This document shows positions 1-6,670 of a stretch of 15,252 nucleotides of DNA, piece after piece. Numbering within the stretch: the stretch's first letter is position 1; the number at the start of each line of letters is the position of its first letter. Made by a program: the position numbers and the translations under genes. The notes beneath the pieces are model-generated. The model saw nothing but the letters and a program-made list of their open reading frames with translations. It was not told where the DNA came from and did no database searches. The stretch is from Actinomycetes bacterium (GTDB lineage: Bacteria; Actinomycetota; Acidimicrobiia; Acidimicrobiales; Palsa-688), in contig JAKARG010000020.1 in the NCBI GenBank assembly GCA_021819345.1, positions 1 through 15,252 of the forward strand, given 5' to 3'.

Positions 1-371
1 AGCAGCGCGCCCATTCTCATGCCGAGCAAGCCGATCGAAGCCACCCCGGCCGAGAGGAGTAGATCGATAGCAGCTGTGGAGCTGCCCAACCACGCCTCGA
101 TGCGATCAGGTTCGTCGCCATTGCCCGAAGAATCACCAGTGCCGTCGTAGTCGAAGCGCACCACCGCCAAGCCCTTGGCTGCCATACGAGTGGCGAGTGC
201 TCGGTAGGTGAGGTAGGCGGTAACGGCCTCTCTGCCCAACGGAGGGCACAGCACCACACCGCCAAGGGCCGACTCGCCCTCGGGGGCATGAACCCATCCG
301 AAGAGCCTTCGCTCTGCCGGACCGAACCAGATAGGGGTGGACACGACCCCTCGATCGACGAAGCGAACCAC
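1..371 (-). CDS. Alpha/beta hydrolase, N-terminal part (runs off left edge)
   Basis: This frame is open from GTG at 371 to the window edge (123 full codons). The translation has a typical alpha/beta-hydrolase N-terminus: a beta strand with VVLCPPLGRE (oxyanion-hole region), then AVVRFDYDGTGDSSG, the loop seen in serine-aminopeptidase-like (S33) hydrolases and in hydrolases linked to exosortase-A or peptide/polyketide loci. At the edge comes the nucleophile-elbow position, which reads G-M-R-M-G, so Arg stands where Ser is expected. I recall similar Arg forms (GLRLGA) among exosortase-A-associated hydrolases. GTG 371 is chosen because a TAGAGT box lies 8 nt upstream and an in-frame stop lies just before it; GTG 344 is the alternative. 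GC is visibly lower than in the next gene (36 of 60 bases at 61-120, against 47 of 60 at 841-900). The substrate is unknown, and the acid and His residues lie outside the window. Confidence 0.75.
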   Translation of the reverse strand, partial: MVRFVDRGVVSTPIWFGPAERRLFGWVHAPEGESALGGVVLCPPLGREAVTAYLTYRALATRMAAKGLAVVRFDYDGTGDSSGNGDEPDRIEAWLGSSTAAIDLLLSAGVASIGLLGMRMGAL

Positions 372-379
372 GGGATGTC

Positions 380-385
380 ACTCTA
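380..385 (-). promoter_or_regulatory. Putative -10 box (TAGAGT) of leaderless hydrolase transcript
   Basis: TAGAGT on the minus strand is followed by 8 nt and then GTG 371. This fits a TANNNT -10 element whose transcript would begin at or near the start codon. No Shine-Dalgarno sequence sits at the right distance and no clear -35 is visible. Confidence 0.4.
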
Positions 386-494
386 GGTGGCAGACGCCTA
401 CCTCCCGGGGCTCGCCTCCGACGGTTCAGGTCGATCTCGGTCCGAGGTCGCACGTGGAGCCTCGGCGACCCTTGGCTCGCCTCGGCACGCGGCC

Positions 495-500
495 TACGGT
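495..500 (+). promoter_or_regulatory. Putative -10 box (TACGGT) of leaderless metallophosphoesterase transcript
   Basis: TACGGT on the plus strand is followed by 6 nt and then GTG 507, the start that best fits the protein family. The TANNNT form and the spacing match four other starts in this window. No good -35 was seen. Confidence 0.4.
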
Positions 501-506
501 GGAGCG

Positions 507-2141
507 GTGAGCGAAGCACCCTGGCCGACCATCGAGGCCAGCAAGCCCGGCCCGAGCGGCTGGAGGCGCCTCGGGCTCGGCCCCGCTGAAGCCCACCAGG
601 TCCGCACCGACCTCGGGGGCCATGGTCCGCTCGGGACCCTGCGGCCCCTCGTGAGCTTCGTTCAGGTCTCGGACCTGCACGTCACCGACGCCCAGTCGAG
701 CATCCGGGCAGAGTGGCTCGATCGCCTCGGCGACGACGACTCCCCGCTGCGCTCGGTCCTCGGGCCGATCGGCACCTACCGCACCCAGGAGTCGCTCACC
801 GCCCAGGTGGTCGAGGCGATGGCCCGCCGGCTGCGGGGAATCGACACCGGGCCGGTCGCCGGCGGCCCGATCGGCTTCGTGGTCTCGACCGGCGACGCCG
901 CCGACAACGCCCAGGCCAACGAGGTCGAAGCCGCCATCGGCCTGCTCAGCGGTGGCACCATGGTCGTGGCCGACTCGGGGGACCGGGGCCGCTGGGAGGG
1001 AGTGGGGGCGGCCGATACCTACGACCCCTGCTACTGGCACCCCGACGGCACCCCGCCCGGCGAGCAGGTCGACCGCCCCCGCTCCCGCTACGGCTTCCCG
1101 CTCGTGCCAGGACTGCTCGATGCCGCCCGGCGACCCTTTGCCGCCTCGGGCGTCGGCTTTCCCTGGTACCCGGTGCACGGCAACCACGACCGGCTGCTCG
1201 CCGGCACCGTGGCCGCGACCCGGTTCCTCGAGCGCCTGGCCCGCAGCGGGCGCAAGTCGACCGCCCTGCCCGCTGCGATCACCGACGCCGAGCTGGTCGG
1301 CCTGCTCGGCGGCAGCGAGCGGCGTGACCTCGCCCTCCTGCCCGGCCTCGCCGCCGCCCCGGTCCGCCGGGTCACCCCCGACCCGGCCCGGGAGCCACTT
1401 AGCGAGCCGGCCTGGCTCGCCGCGCACGCCGGGCGCTCTGGCCTGCCGGAGACCGAGCGCACCTGGTACGCCTTCGACGCCGGAGCGCTGCGGGCCCTGG
1501 TGCTCGACACCGTCGACGCCGAGGGTGGCTGGCAGGGCTCGATCGGGGTCGACCAGCTCGCCTGGCTCGAAGCCGAGCTCGAGGCGGCGAGCGAGCGCTT
1601 CGTCGATCGCGCCGGGCGGGTGCGCAAGGGGGGCGGCAGCGGCCGCGGGGTCGTGATCTTCAGCCACCACCCGCTTCGCTGCCTGTTCAACGACTGGTCG
1701 CCGGCTGGGACCCGCCGGGTGCTCACCGCCGAGCTCGCAGCGACCCTCTCCCGCTATCCCTGCCTGGTCGCCTGGGTCAACGGACACACCCATACCCACG
1801 GCGTGCTCCCCCATCCCCGCCACCCCGACCTCGGTGGCGGTTGGTGGGAGGTGACCACCGCGTCGCATGTCGACTGGCCCCAGCAGGCCCGGGTTCTCGA
1901 GATCGCCGCCGACGGCTCCGGGCAGGTGGTGCTCGCCTGCACCGTGGTGGACCACGCCGGCGTCCTCGACCCCGACCCGGGGGAGCTCGCCTCGATCGAG
2001 GGCCTCGCCGGCTGGTCGCGGGCGCTCGCCGCCAACGACTGGCAGCGCGCCGGGCCCGAGGGGACCGTCGCCGGCCGGGGCGGGCCAGGCGACCGCAACG
2101 TGGTCCTGGTCTGCGCCGGGGCGGCCGCCGCCGGGGGGTGA
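507..2141 (+). CDS. Metallophosphoesterase, TIGR03767 (PPA1498) family
   Basis: A 544-residue calcineurin-like metallophosphoesterase. The dinuclear metal-site motifs occur in order: VSDLHVTDAQ (D56, H58), STGDAADN (D130), VHGNHDR (N226, H227), FSHHPL (H387) and NGHTHTHG (H427, H429). The N-terminal block GWRRLGLGPAEAHQVRTDLG and the tail GDRNVVLV match what I know of the actinobacterial TIGR03767 family. The frame stays open back to GTG 387, which would add 40 residues of low-complexity Arg/Ser/Gly. I prefer GTG 507 because family similarity begins there and a TACGGT box lies 6 nt upstream. No signal peptide is evident from this start, so the protein is probably cytoplasmic. The physiological phosphoester substrate of the family is not known to me. 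It is divergent from the left-edge hydrolase and convergent with the exonuclease. Confidence 0.9.
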   Translation: MSEAPWPTIEASKPGPSGWRRLGLGPAEAHQVRTDLGGHGPLGTLRPLVSFVQVSDLHVTDAQSSIRAEWLDRLGDDDSPLRSVLGPIGTYRTQESLTAQVVEAMARRLRGIDTGPVAGGPIGFVVSTGDAADNAQANEVEAAIGLLSGGTMVVADSGDRGRWEGVGAADTYDPCYWHPDGTPPGEQVDRPRSRYGFPLVPGLLDAARRPFAASGVGFPWYPVHGNHDRLLAGTVAATRFLERLARSGRKSTALPAAITDAELVGLLGGSERRDLALLPGLAAAPVRRVTPDPAREPLSEPAWLAAHAGRSGLPETERTWYAFDAGALRALVLDTVDAEGGWQGSIGVDQLAWLEAELEAASERFVDRAGRVRKGGGSGRGVVIFSHHPLRCLFNDWSPAGTRRVLTAELAATLSRYPCLVAWVNGHTHTHGVLPHPRHPDLGGGWWEVTTASHVDWPQQARVLEIAADGSGQVVLACTVVDHAGVLDPDPGELASIEGLAGWSRALAANDWQRAGPEGTVAGRGGPGDRNVVLVCAGAAAAGG

Positions 2142-2179
2142 GACGGCGGGGGGTGAGACGGAGCGGGGTGAGACGGCGC
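2135..2179 (+). repeat. 15-bp tandem repeat, three copies, at the end of the metallophosphoesterase gene
   Basis: GGGGTGAGACGG occurs at 2135-2146, 2150-2161 and 2165-2176, an exact 15-bp period with only the last 3 bases of each unit varying. The first copy contains the TGA stop (2139-2141). As 15 is a multiple of three, the TGAs at 2154 and 2169 fall in the same frame. The repeat lies in the spacer between two convergent genes. Confidence 0.9.
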
Positions 2180-2267
2180 AGGGGTGGTCGGCAGTCGCGG
2201 TCGGCAGGGGCTCGGGCGGAGACGAATGTGGCGGGCCATGCCGTAGGCGTAGGACCAGGAGCCCGGC

Positions 2268-3248
2268 TCAGCCGGCGCGTGCCGCTGCGAGGCGCCCGGC
2301 TCGCTCTGCGAGAGCCGGGGCTCCGAGGTCCGCGGCCAAGCGGTGGAAGCCGACGTCGGGGCCGTGCCAGCGGAGGTCCTCCACCCCGGCGAGCAGGCTC
2401 CGATCCACCCGGAGGGTGGCGAGCAGCTTGAACCGCCCGGCCAGCTCCCGGCTCGAGCGCAGCGTAGCGGCGAGCCCGCCGGCGCCCCGGAGCTCGACCT
2501 CCCAATCGCCGGGGTCGTCGGGGATCGCCTCCAGGTGCTCCCAGCGAGCGAGGACCGCCGCCGCCGAGCGCGCCCCCCAGCCGGGCAGGCCAGGAAAGCC
2601 GTCGGCGCGGTCGCCGACCAGGGCCAGGTAGTCGGGGATCGAAGCCGGCCGGACCCCGAAGCGCTCCAGCACCCCCGCCTCGTCGATGACCGTGCGCCGG
2701 CGACGGTCGAGCTGGACCACCCGGAAGCCGACCACGCACTGGCCGAGGTCCTTGTCGGGGGTGCAGATCACCACCTGCTCGACCCCTCGGTCCTCGGCTG
2801 CGACCGCCGCGGCCGACGCCAGGGCGTCGTCGGCCTCGAGCTCGACCATCGGCCACAGGTGCACCCCGAGGCCCGCTAGGGCCTCCTCGAGGCGGCCGGC
2901 CTGCGACCACAGCAGCGGGTCGACCCCGCTGCCATCCTTGTAGGAGGGCCACAGCTCGTTGCGGAACGACTCGATCACGTGGTCGGTGGCCACCCCGAGA
3001 TGGGTGGCTCCGTCCTCGAGCATAGAGAGCAGCGAGGAGACCACCCCGACCACCGCGCCCACCTCCGCTCCACCTGCGTCGTGGCGCGAAGGCGCACCGT
3101 AGAAGTGGCGGAACAGCTCGTAGGTGCCGTCGACCAGGTGGACCACCTTGGCCGAGGTCCCCGGCAGCCGGGCAGCCGACGGCTGCGCTCGAGGGGTCCG
3201 GGCGGACGACCCAGGGATCGACCTCTGCCCGGCTCGGGTCTCGGCCAC
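2268..3248 (-). CDS. 5'-3' exonuclease (FEN/PIN-like nuclease with H3TH domain)
   Basis: This is a free-standing homologue of the 5'-nuclease domain of DNA polymerase I, expected to cut 5' flaps or primers in a metal-dependent way. Numbering from the internal GTG 3146, acidic metal ligands are visible in VHLVDGTYELFRHFYG (D6), ELEADDALA (E104, D106, D107) and CTPDKDLGQ (D131, D133), plus D179 and D182 in LVGDRADGFPGLPGWG. That last segment leads into the helix-three-turn-helix DNA-binding part. The helical-arch residues occur as FRNELWPSYK. There is no polymerase domain. The full frame from GTG 3248 gives 326 residues and has GGAGGGG about 11 nt upstream. Its first 34 residues are Arg/Pro/Ser-rich and unlike the family, so GTG 3146 (292 residues) may be the true start. 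Confidence 0.85.
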   Translation of the reverse strand: MAETRAGQRSIPGSSARTPRAQPSAARLPGTSAKVVHLVDGTYELFRHFYGAPSRHDAGGAEVGAVVGVVSSLLSMLEDGATHLGVATDHVIESFRNELWPSYKDGSGVDPLLWSQAGRLEEALAGLGVHLWPMVELEADDALASAAAVAAEDRGVEQVVICTPDKDLGQCVVGFRVVQLDRRRRTVIDEAGVLERFGVRPASIPDYLALVGDRADGFPGLPGWGARSAAAVLARWEHLEAIPDDPGDWEVELRGAGGLAATLRSSRELAGRFKLLATLRVDRSLLAGVEDLRWHGPDVGFHRLAADLGAPALAERAGRLAAARAG

Positions 3249-3305
3249 GCCGACCAGTCCCCTCCGACGCCCTGCGAAACGGCTGGGCTCGCTGCCCGAA
3301 AGGGC

Positions 3306-3836
3306 TCAGGCGCCGGCGAGGTCGAGACGGAAGGCCAGGAGGGGCACCTCGGGCGTCGGCTCCCAGTCCCTCTCGGGGACCCGGACGAAGCCGGCCTTGG
3401 CGTAGAGGTGGTGTGCTGCGCTCATCCAGGGCGTGGAGTGGAGGAAGAGCGCTCGAGCCCCGGACTCGCGGGCCCGGCGGATGCAGTGGTCGAGCAGCGC
3501 AGCCCCCACCCCGCGGCCCTGCGCCGCCGGATCGACACCGAGCATCCGGATCGACGCCTCGCCCTCCTCCAGCTGCTCCGCCCACAGCGAGCCGCAACCC
3601 TCTACGTAGGTCACGCAGCCGAGGACCCGGGTGGCGTCCTCCGGCGCCCCGGAGACAACGGGGTCGACGGCGACGAGGACCACAGCGGTCCGTGCCCGGC
3701 CGGCCACATCCGCCAGGGCCTCTTCGTAACCAGCGGTGGTCGATGCACCCGGTAGAGCCCGGTAGGCAGCCACCACCACCTCGCCGGCAGCTCGGTACTC
3801 CTCAGGGGTGACGGGACGGACCTCCACGAGCGCCAC
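3306..3836 (-). CDS. GNAT-family N-acetyltransferase
   Basis: A 176-residue single-domain GNAT. The acetyl-CoA-binding motif A is IRMLGVDPAAQGRGVGAALL (about residues 96-115, with Q106-G107-R108-G109-V110-G111). It is followed by the helix with HCIRRARESG and the C-terminal motif-B-like segment HLYAKAGFVRVPERDWE. The N-terminus (VEVRPVTPEEYRAAGEVVVAAY) is the usual beta1-alpha1 of this fold. Start GTG 3836 has no clear Shine-Dalgarno; GTG 3827 is an alternative. The substrate cannot be read from sequence. It lies upstream of the exonuclease on the same strand, 57 nt from that gene's longer start, so co-transcription is possible. Confidence 0.85.
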   Translation of the reverse strand: MALVEVRPVTPEEYRAAGEVVVAAYRALPGASTTAGYEEALADVAGRARTAVVLVAVDPVVSGAPEDATRVLGCVTYVEGCGSLWAEQLEEGEASIRMLGVDPAAQGRGVGAALLDHCIRRARESGARALFLHSTPWMSAAHHLYAKAGFVRVPERDWEPTPEVPLLAFRLDLAGA

Positions 3837-3904
3837 GGTAGTGGTCGGGCCGGGGGTCGCCGAAGCGGTGCTGTAGGCACTGCGTCGCCCCGCCCCTCGT
3901 ACCC

Positions 3905-4096
3905 CGCTCGCTCGCCCGGCGGTCCCGGGTCACGAGCACCAGCCCCTGCCCGGTAGCGGCGCCCCCCACCAGTGCGTCGTGGACCGATCCGCCACCGATG
4001 CAGAGAGCCACAGCGGGCGACGAGGGTCGATGCTCCTTCGGCGCTCAGGGACGTGCTCGCAGGAAAGTTGGCGACCAGCAGCTCCGCGACGACCGC
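3905..4096 (-). pseudogene. Remnant of a VapC-like PIN-domain toxin
   Basis: Two pieces in different frames resemble the middle and C-terminal parts of a VapC ribonuclease. The first (about 4096-4015) reads FPASTSLSAEGASTLVAR, like the helix region before the C-terminal core. The second (about 4014-3913) reads CIGGGSVHDALVGGAATGQ and then GLVLVTRDRRA. This matches the VapC signature in which a Gly-Gly-x-x-Tyr/His-Asp-Ala-Leu-Val helix is followed by a strand with LVTRD. The N-terminal PIN part with the first conserved Asp is absent and the pieces are out of frame, so no intact toxin can be made. The call rests on motif resemblance only. Confidence 0.5.
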
Positions 4097-4099
4097 CGG

Positions 4100-4181
4100 C
4101 GCCGAACCCGGCCTGCTCCCGCAGTCGCTGCGGGAAGACCAGCCAGCCTGCCGAGTCGGTGACAGTACGCCTGCCACGAAC
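4100..4181 (-). pseudogene. Remnant of a VapB-like (AbrB/SpoVT-type) antitoxin N-terminus
   Basis: The minus strand reads RTVTDSAGWLVFPQRLREQA, then GFGAG. This closely resembles the N-terminal swapped-hairpin DNA-binding domain of AbrB-type VapB antitoxins (typical form: T-x-D-S-A-G-R-x-V-I-P-K-x-L-R-E-x-x-G). No start codon lies in this frame after the TAG at about 4184-4182; a GTG at 4177 is in another frame. The similarity stops after about 25 residues and the VapC-like pieces follow directly. Position upstream of the toxin remnant is the normal vapBC order. Confidence 0.5.
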
Positions 4182-4265
4182 CTACCAGGAGGATGGTGGC
4201 GAGACCCGGGGCGGGCCGGAAGAGACCTGCTCACCTCGACTCGCCGGACGTCAGCCCTGCCCGGG

Positions 4266-5204
4266 CTACGGCTCGGGGGTGAGGACCTCGGCGCCGGCGT
4301 CGGTGACGAGCAGGGTGTGCTCGAACTGGGCGCTGCGTCGGCCGTCGGAGGTCACCGCCGTCCAGCCGTTGTCCCACATCTTCTCCCGCCAGGAGCCGAC
4401 GGTGATCATCGGCTCGATCGTGAAGATCATCCCCGGCTCCATGACGGTGCGCGCCTCGGGGGTGTAGTAGTGCGGGATGCTCGGGGCGGTGTGGAAGCTC
4501 TCGCCGATCCCGTGGCCGATGAACGCGCGCACCACCCCGTAGCCCGCGGCGTGGGCGTGGTCCTCGATCGCCCTCCCGATGTCGGAGATCGGCCGCCCCG
4601 GCGCCACTGCGGCGATCCCGAGGTCCCGGCAGGCCCGGGTGACCTCGACCAGCCTCCGGCTCTCCTCGTCGACCTCGCCGGCGAAGAACATCGCGCTGCA
4701 GTCCCCGTGCACCCCGTCGATGTACGCGGTCACGTCGACGTTGACGATGTCGCCCTCGGCGAGGGGGCGGTCGTCGGGGATCCCGTGGCAGATGACCTCG
4801 TTGACCGAGGTGCAGATCGACTTCGGGTAACCGTGGTAGCCGAGGGTGCTCGGGTAGGCCCCCCGCTCGAGGTAGGCCGCGTGGGCGATGGCGTCGAGCT
4901 CGTCGGTGGTGACCCCGGGGGCGACCGCCGCGCCGGTGACGGCGAGGACCTCGGCGGCGATCTTCCCGGCACGGCGCACCGCCTCGATGACCGAGGCCGA
5001 CTTGACCATCGGCTCGTCCCGGCGGAGCGGCTCTCCGGAGCCGACGTAGTCGGGGCGGGGGATCGACTCCGGCACGGAGCGCAGCGGTCCCACCCGCCCC
5101 GGCAGCACCCGACCCTCCGAGCCCCGGTGGCAGCGCTTGTACTTGCGGCCGCTGCCGCACCAGCAGGGGTCGTTGGAGCGCAGCTTCACCTCGGTGCGGC
5201 TCAT
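4266..5204 (-). CDS. map: Methionine aminopeptidase type I with N-terminal SEC-C zinc motif
   Basis: A 312-residue enzyme that removes the initiator methionine from nascent proteins in the cytoplasm. The five metal ligands of the pita-bread fold are D157 (IVNVDVTAY), D168 (GVHGDCS), H231 (FIGHGIGESFH), E264 (FTIEPMI) and E295 (AQFEHTLLV); the conserved H140 is in EVICHGIP. The first 30 residues carry a SEC-C motif, NDPCWCGSGRKYKRCH (C14, C16, C25, H26), which is known for zinc and ribosome or SecA-like binding. Residues 30-65 form a linker before the catalytic domain. The ATG overlaps the stop of the epimerase gene by 4 nt (ATGA), so the two are translationally coupled. An open frame of more than 450 codons on the opposite strand is a GC-bias shadow. 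Confidence 0.96.
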   Translation of the reverse strand: MSRTEVKLRSNDPCWCGSGRKYKRCHRGSEGRVLPGRVGPLRSVPESIPRPDYVGSGEPLRRDEPMVKSASVIEAVRRAGKIAAEVLAVTGAAVAPGVTTDELDAIAHAAYLERGAYPSTLGYHGYPKSICTSVNEVICHGIPDDRPLAEGDIVNVDVTAYIDGVHGDCSAMFFAGEVDEESRRLVEVTRACRDLGIAAVAPGRPISDIGRAIEDHAHAAGYGVVRAFIGHGIGESFHTAPSIPHYYTPEARTVMEPGMIFTIEPMITVGSWREKMWDNGWTAVTSDGRRSAQFEHTLLVTDAGAEVLTPEP

Positions 5205-5602
5205 TCCTGCACCAGCTCGATCAGGGTGCCGAAGCAGCTGCGAGGATGGAGAAAGGCCACGGTCGTGCCACGGGACCCCGGCCGGGGGACCTCGTCGACC
5301 GGCTGGGCGCCGGCAGCCAGCGCGGCTGCGAGCGCCGAAGCGCAGTCTGCGACCCGGTAGCCCACGTGGTGCAGGCCCTCCCCGTGGCGCTCGAGGAACC
5401 GGGCCACCGGGGAGTCCTCCCGGGTCGGGGTGAGCAGCTGGACGAAGGAGCCGGCCACCGCGAGCAGCGCCTCTTCCACCCCGTCGCGCTCGACGACCTC
5501 ACGATGCGCCACCTCGGTGCCGAAGGCCTCCCGGTGCCAGGCGATCGCCGCCTCCAGGTCCCGCACTGCGATCCCCACGTGGTCAACCTCGGTCAGCTCC
5601 AC
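5201..5602 (-). CDS. mce: Methylmalonyl-CoA epimerase
   Basis: A 133-residue vicinal-oxygen-chelate (glyoxalase/bleomycin-resistance fold) protein that interconverts (R)- and (S)-methylmalonyl-CoA in propionyl-CoA/succinyl-CoA metabolism. Metal ligands expected for the family are visible: H8 (VDHVGIAV), Q55 (GSFVQLLTP), H79 (GLHHVGYRV) and E129 (GTLIELVQE). The pattern EDSPVARFLERHGEGLHHV and the length are typical. Start GTG 5602 has no Shine-Dalgarno but has TAGCCT 7 nt upstream, consistent with a leaderless mRNA. Its stop overlaps the start of map. The frame is open further upstream, but that part is antisense to the methyltransferase and does not resemble the family. No mutase genes are in the window. 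Confidence 0.93.
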   Translation of the reverse strand: MELTEVDHVGIAVRDLEAAIAWHREAFGTEVAHREVVERDGVEEALLAVAGSFVQLLTPTREDSPVARFLERHGEGLHHVGYRVADCASALAAALAAGAQPVDEVPRPGSRGTTVAFLHPRSCFGTLIELVQE

Positions 5603-5609
5603 CCCGGGG

Positions 5610-5615
5610 AGGCTA
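5610..5615 (-). promoter_or_regulatory. Putative -10 box (TAGCCT) of leaderless epimerase-map operon
   Basis: TAGCCT on the minus strand is followed by 7 nt and then GTG 5602. It fits the same TANNNT pattern as other starts here. It lies about 45 bp from a divergent TAGAGT box serving the opposite strand. Confidence 0.4.
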
Positions 5616-5656
5616 CCGGCGCCCGGGCCTCCCCCGCCCGCCGGCTGGGCCGTCGC

Positions 5657-5662
5657 TAGAGT
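5657..5662 (+). promoter_or_regulatory. Putative -10 box (TAGAGT) of leaderless methyltransferase transcript
   Basis: TAGAGT is followed by 7 nt and then ATG 5670. The geometry matches the other leaderless candidates and suggests that ATG 5670, not GTG 5720, is the ancestral start of the broken methyltransferase gene. Confidence 0.4.
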
Positions 5663-5669
5663 CGGCCGG

Positions 5670-6606
5670 ATGAGGGGGAGCAGGGCTCGGCGGGTTCCGG
5701 CTGGGCACCCCGGCTGCGCGTGCCGTTCAGGCTGATCCGTGGGCGGTGGCCGGGCTGGCTCGAGCAGCGCATCGCCAGGTGCACCTCGCTCGACCCGGCG
5801 CCGCTCGTGGACCGCGACGCCAGCCCCGAGGCTTTCAGGGCCGTGGTGGGCTCGGTGGAGGTCGGGGGGGTCTTCAAGATCACCTCCGCCGACCGGCACC
5901 CCGACTGCGACGACCTCCTCCTCGGGCGGCTCGACCTGAGCGGCGCTACGGTCCTCGATGTCGGAGCCTCCGACGGCACCACCTCCCTCGAGCTCGTCCG
6001 CCGCCTCCCTCCGGACTTCGCTGCGTTCGTGGTCTCCGACCGATGGCTCCGGCTGCTGGCGCTGCGCCTGCGATGGCACACCCTGCTCATCGACCCGGCC
6101 AGCAAGCGTTGCGTGCTCGTCTTCGGCCGGCGGGTCGTCGCCTGGCCCGAGCGCTCCCGGATCGTGCGTGCCTTCTACGCCCCGCTACTGCGCGCCGCCA
6201 CCCGGACCAAGCGACTCGAAGAGGTGTCGATGCTCAACCCCGACCTCCGGCGGCTCATCGCGTCCGACCCCCGGGTGACCGCCGTCGAGCACGACGTGTT
6301 CGAGGTCTGGACCGGACCGACACCCGATGTCATCAAGGTCGCCAACTTACTACGTCGGATCTACTTCGAAGACGAGGAGATCTGCCGCGCTCTCGACGCC
6401 CTGCGCCGCAGCCTCTCCGAAGGTGGGCACCTGCTGGTGGTGGACAACCCGTACCTCGACATCGGCTCCAGGCCGGCCTCTACCGCAGGCACGCCGACCG
6501 CTTCGAGCTCGTGGCGACTTCTGCCGAGGTGCCCGAGATCAACCACCTGGTCCTCGCCGGCGACCAGGGTGCAGCCGTCGGCCGCCAGGAGATGCCGGCT
6601 CGGTAG
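5670..6606 (+). pseudogene. SAM-dependent methyltransferase-like gene, frameshifted
   Basis: The main frame from GTG 5720 gives a class I methyltransferase-like protein. It has a SAM-binding motif I ATVLDVGASDGTTSLEL (about residues 76-92), a core strand TPDVIKVANLLRRIYF, and SEGGHLLVVDNPYLDIG (about 233-249). After G249 the sense stops: the same frame becomes Ser/Thr/Arg-rich noise and runs into the thiolase. The frame one base earlier continues sensibly (LQAGLYRRHADRFELVATS, then AEVPEINHLVLAG) to a TAG at 6604-6606. Adding one G near 6464-6465 joins the two parts. At the 5' end, ATG 5670 lies 7 nt after TAGAGT; one extra G in the G5 run at 5673-5677 would put it in frame with the rest. The repaired protein would be roughly 310 residues. 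Whether this is true decay or undercalled G in the assembly cannot be told here. The methyl acceptor is unknown. Confidence 0.7.
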
Positions 6607-6670
6607 ATTCTCGGTCCGGGTCGCGACCCGAGCCCGGGACGCGACCTTCGCCAGAGCAAGGAGGTCGCCA

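Noticed and set aside
387..506. The first 40 codons of the longer metallophosphoesterase frame as coding
   Set aside because: Low-complexity Arg/Ser/Gly residues, no family resemblance, and a better start at GTG 507 with an upstream TANNNT box.
426..1955. A 509-codon open frame on the minus strand under the metallophosphoesterase
   Set aside because: The plus-strand gene has every metal-site motif; the antisense frame is a codon-bias shadow rich in Gly, Pro and Arg.
2263..2275. Hairpin CCGGC-TCA-GCCGG at the end of the exonuclease gene as a terminator
   Set aside because: Only 5 bp with a 3-nt loop and no T tract; such palindromes are frequent in DNA this GC-rich.
1777..3597. A 606-codon minus-strand frame spanning the exonuclease and the end of the metallophosphoesterase
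   Set aside because: It is Arg/Gly/Pro-dominated without domains and overlaps three genes that have real motifs in other frames.
3972..5360. A 462-codon open frame on the plus strand across map
   Set aside because: It is antisense to map and the epimerase, both with all catalytic residues; its translation is Asp/Gly/Val-rich as expected from the complement of GC-rich codons and matches no family.
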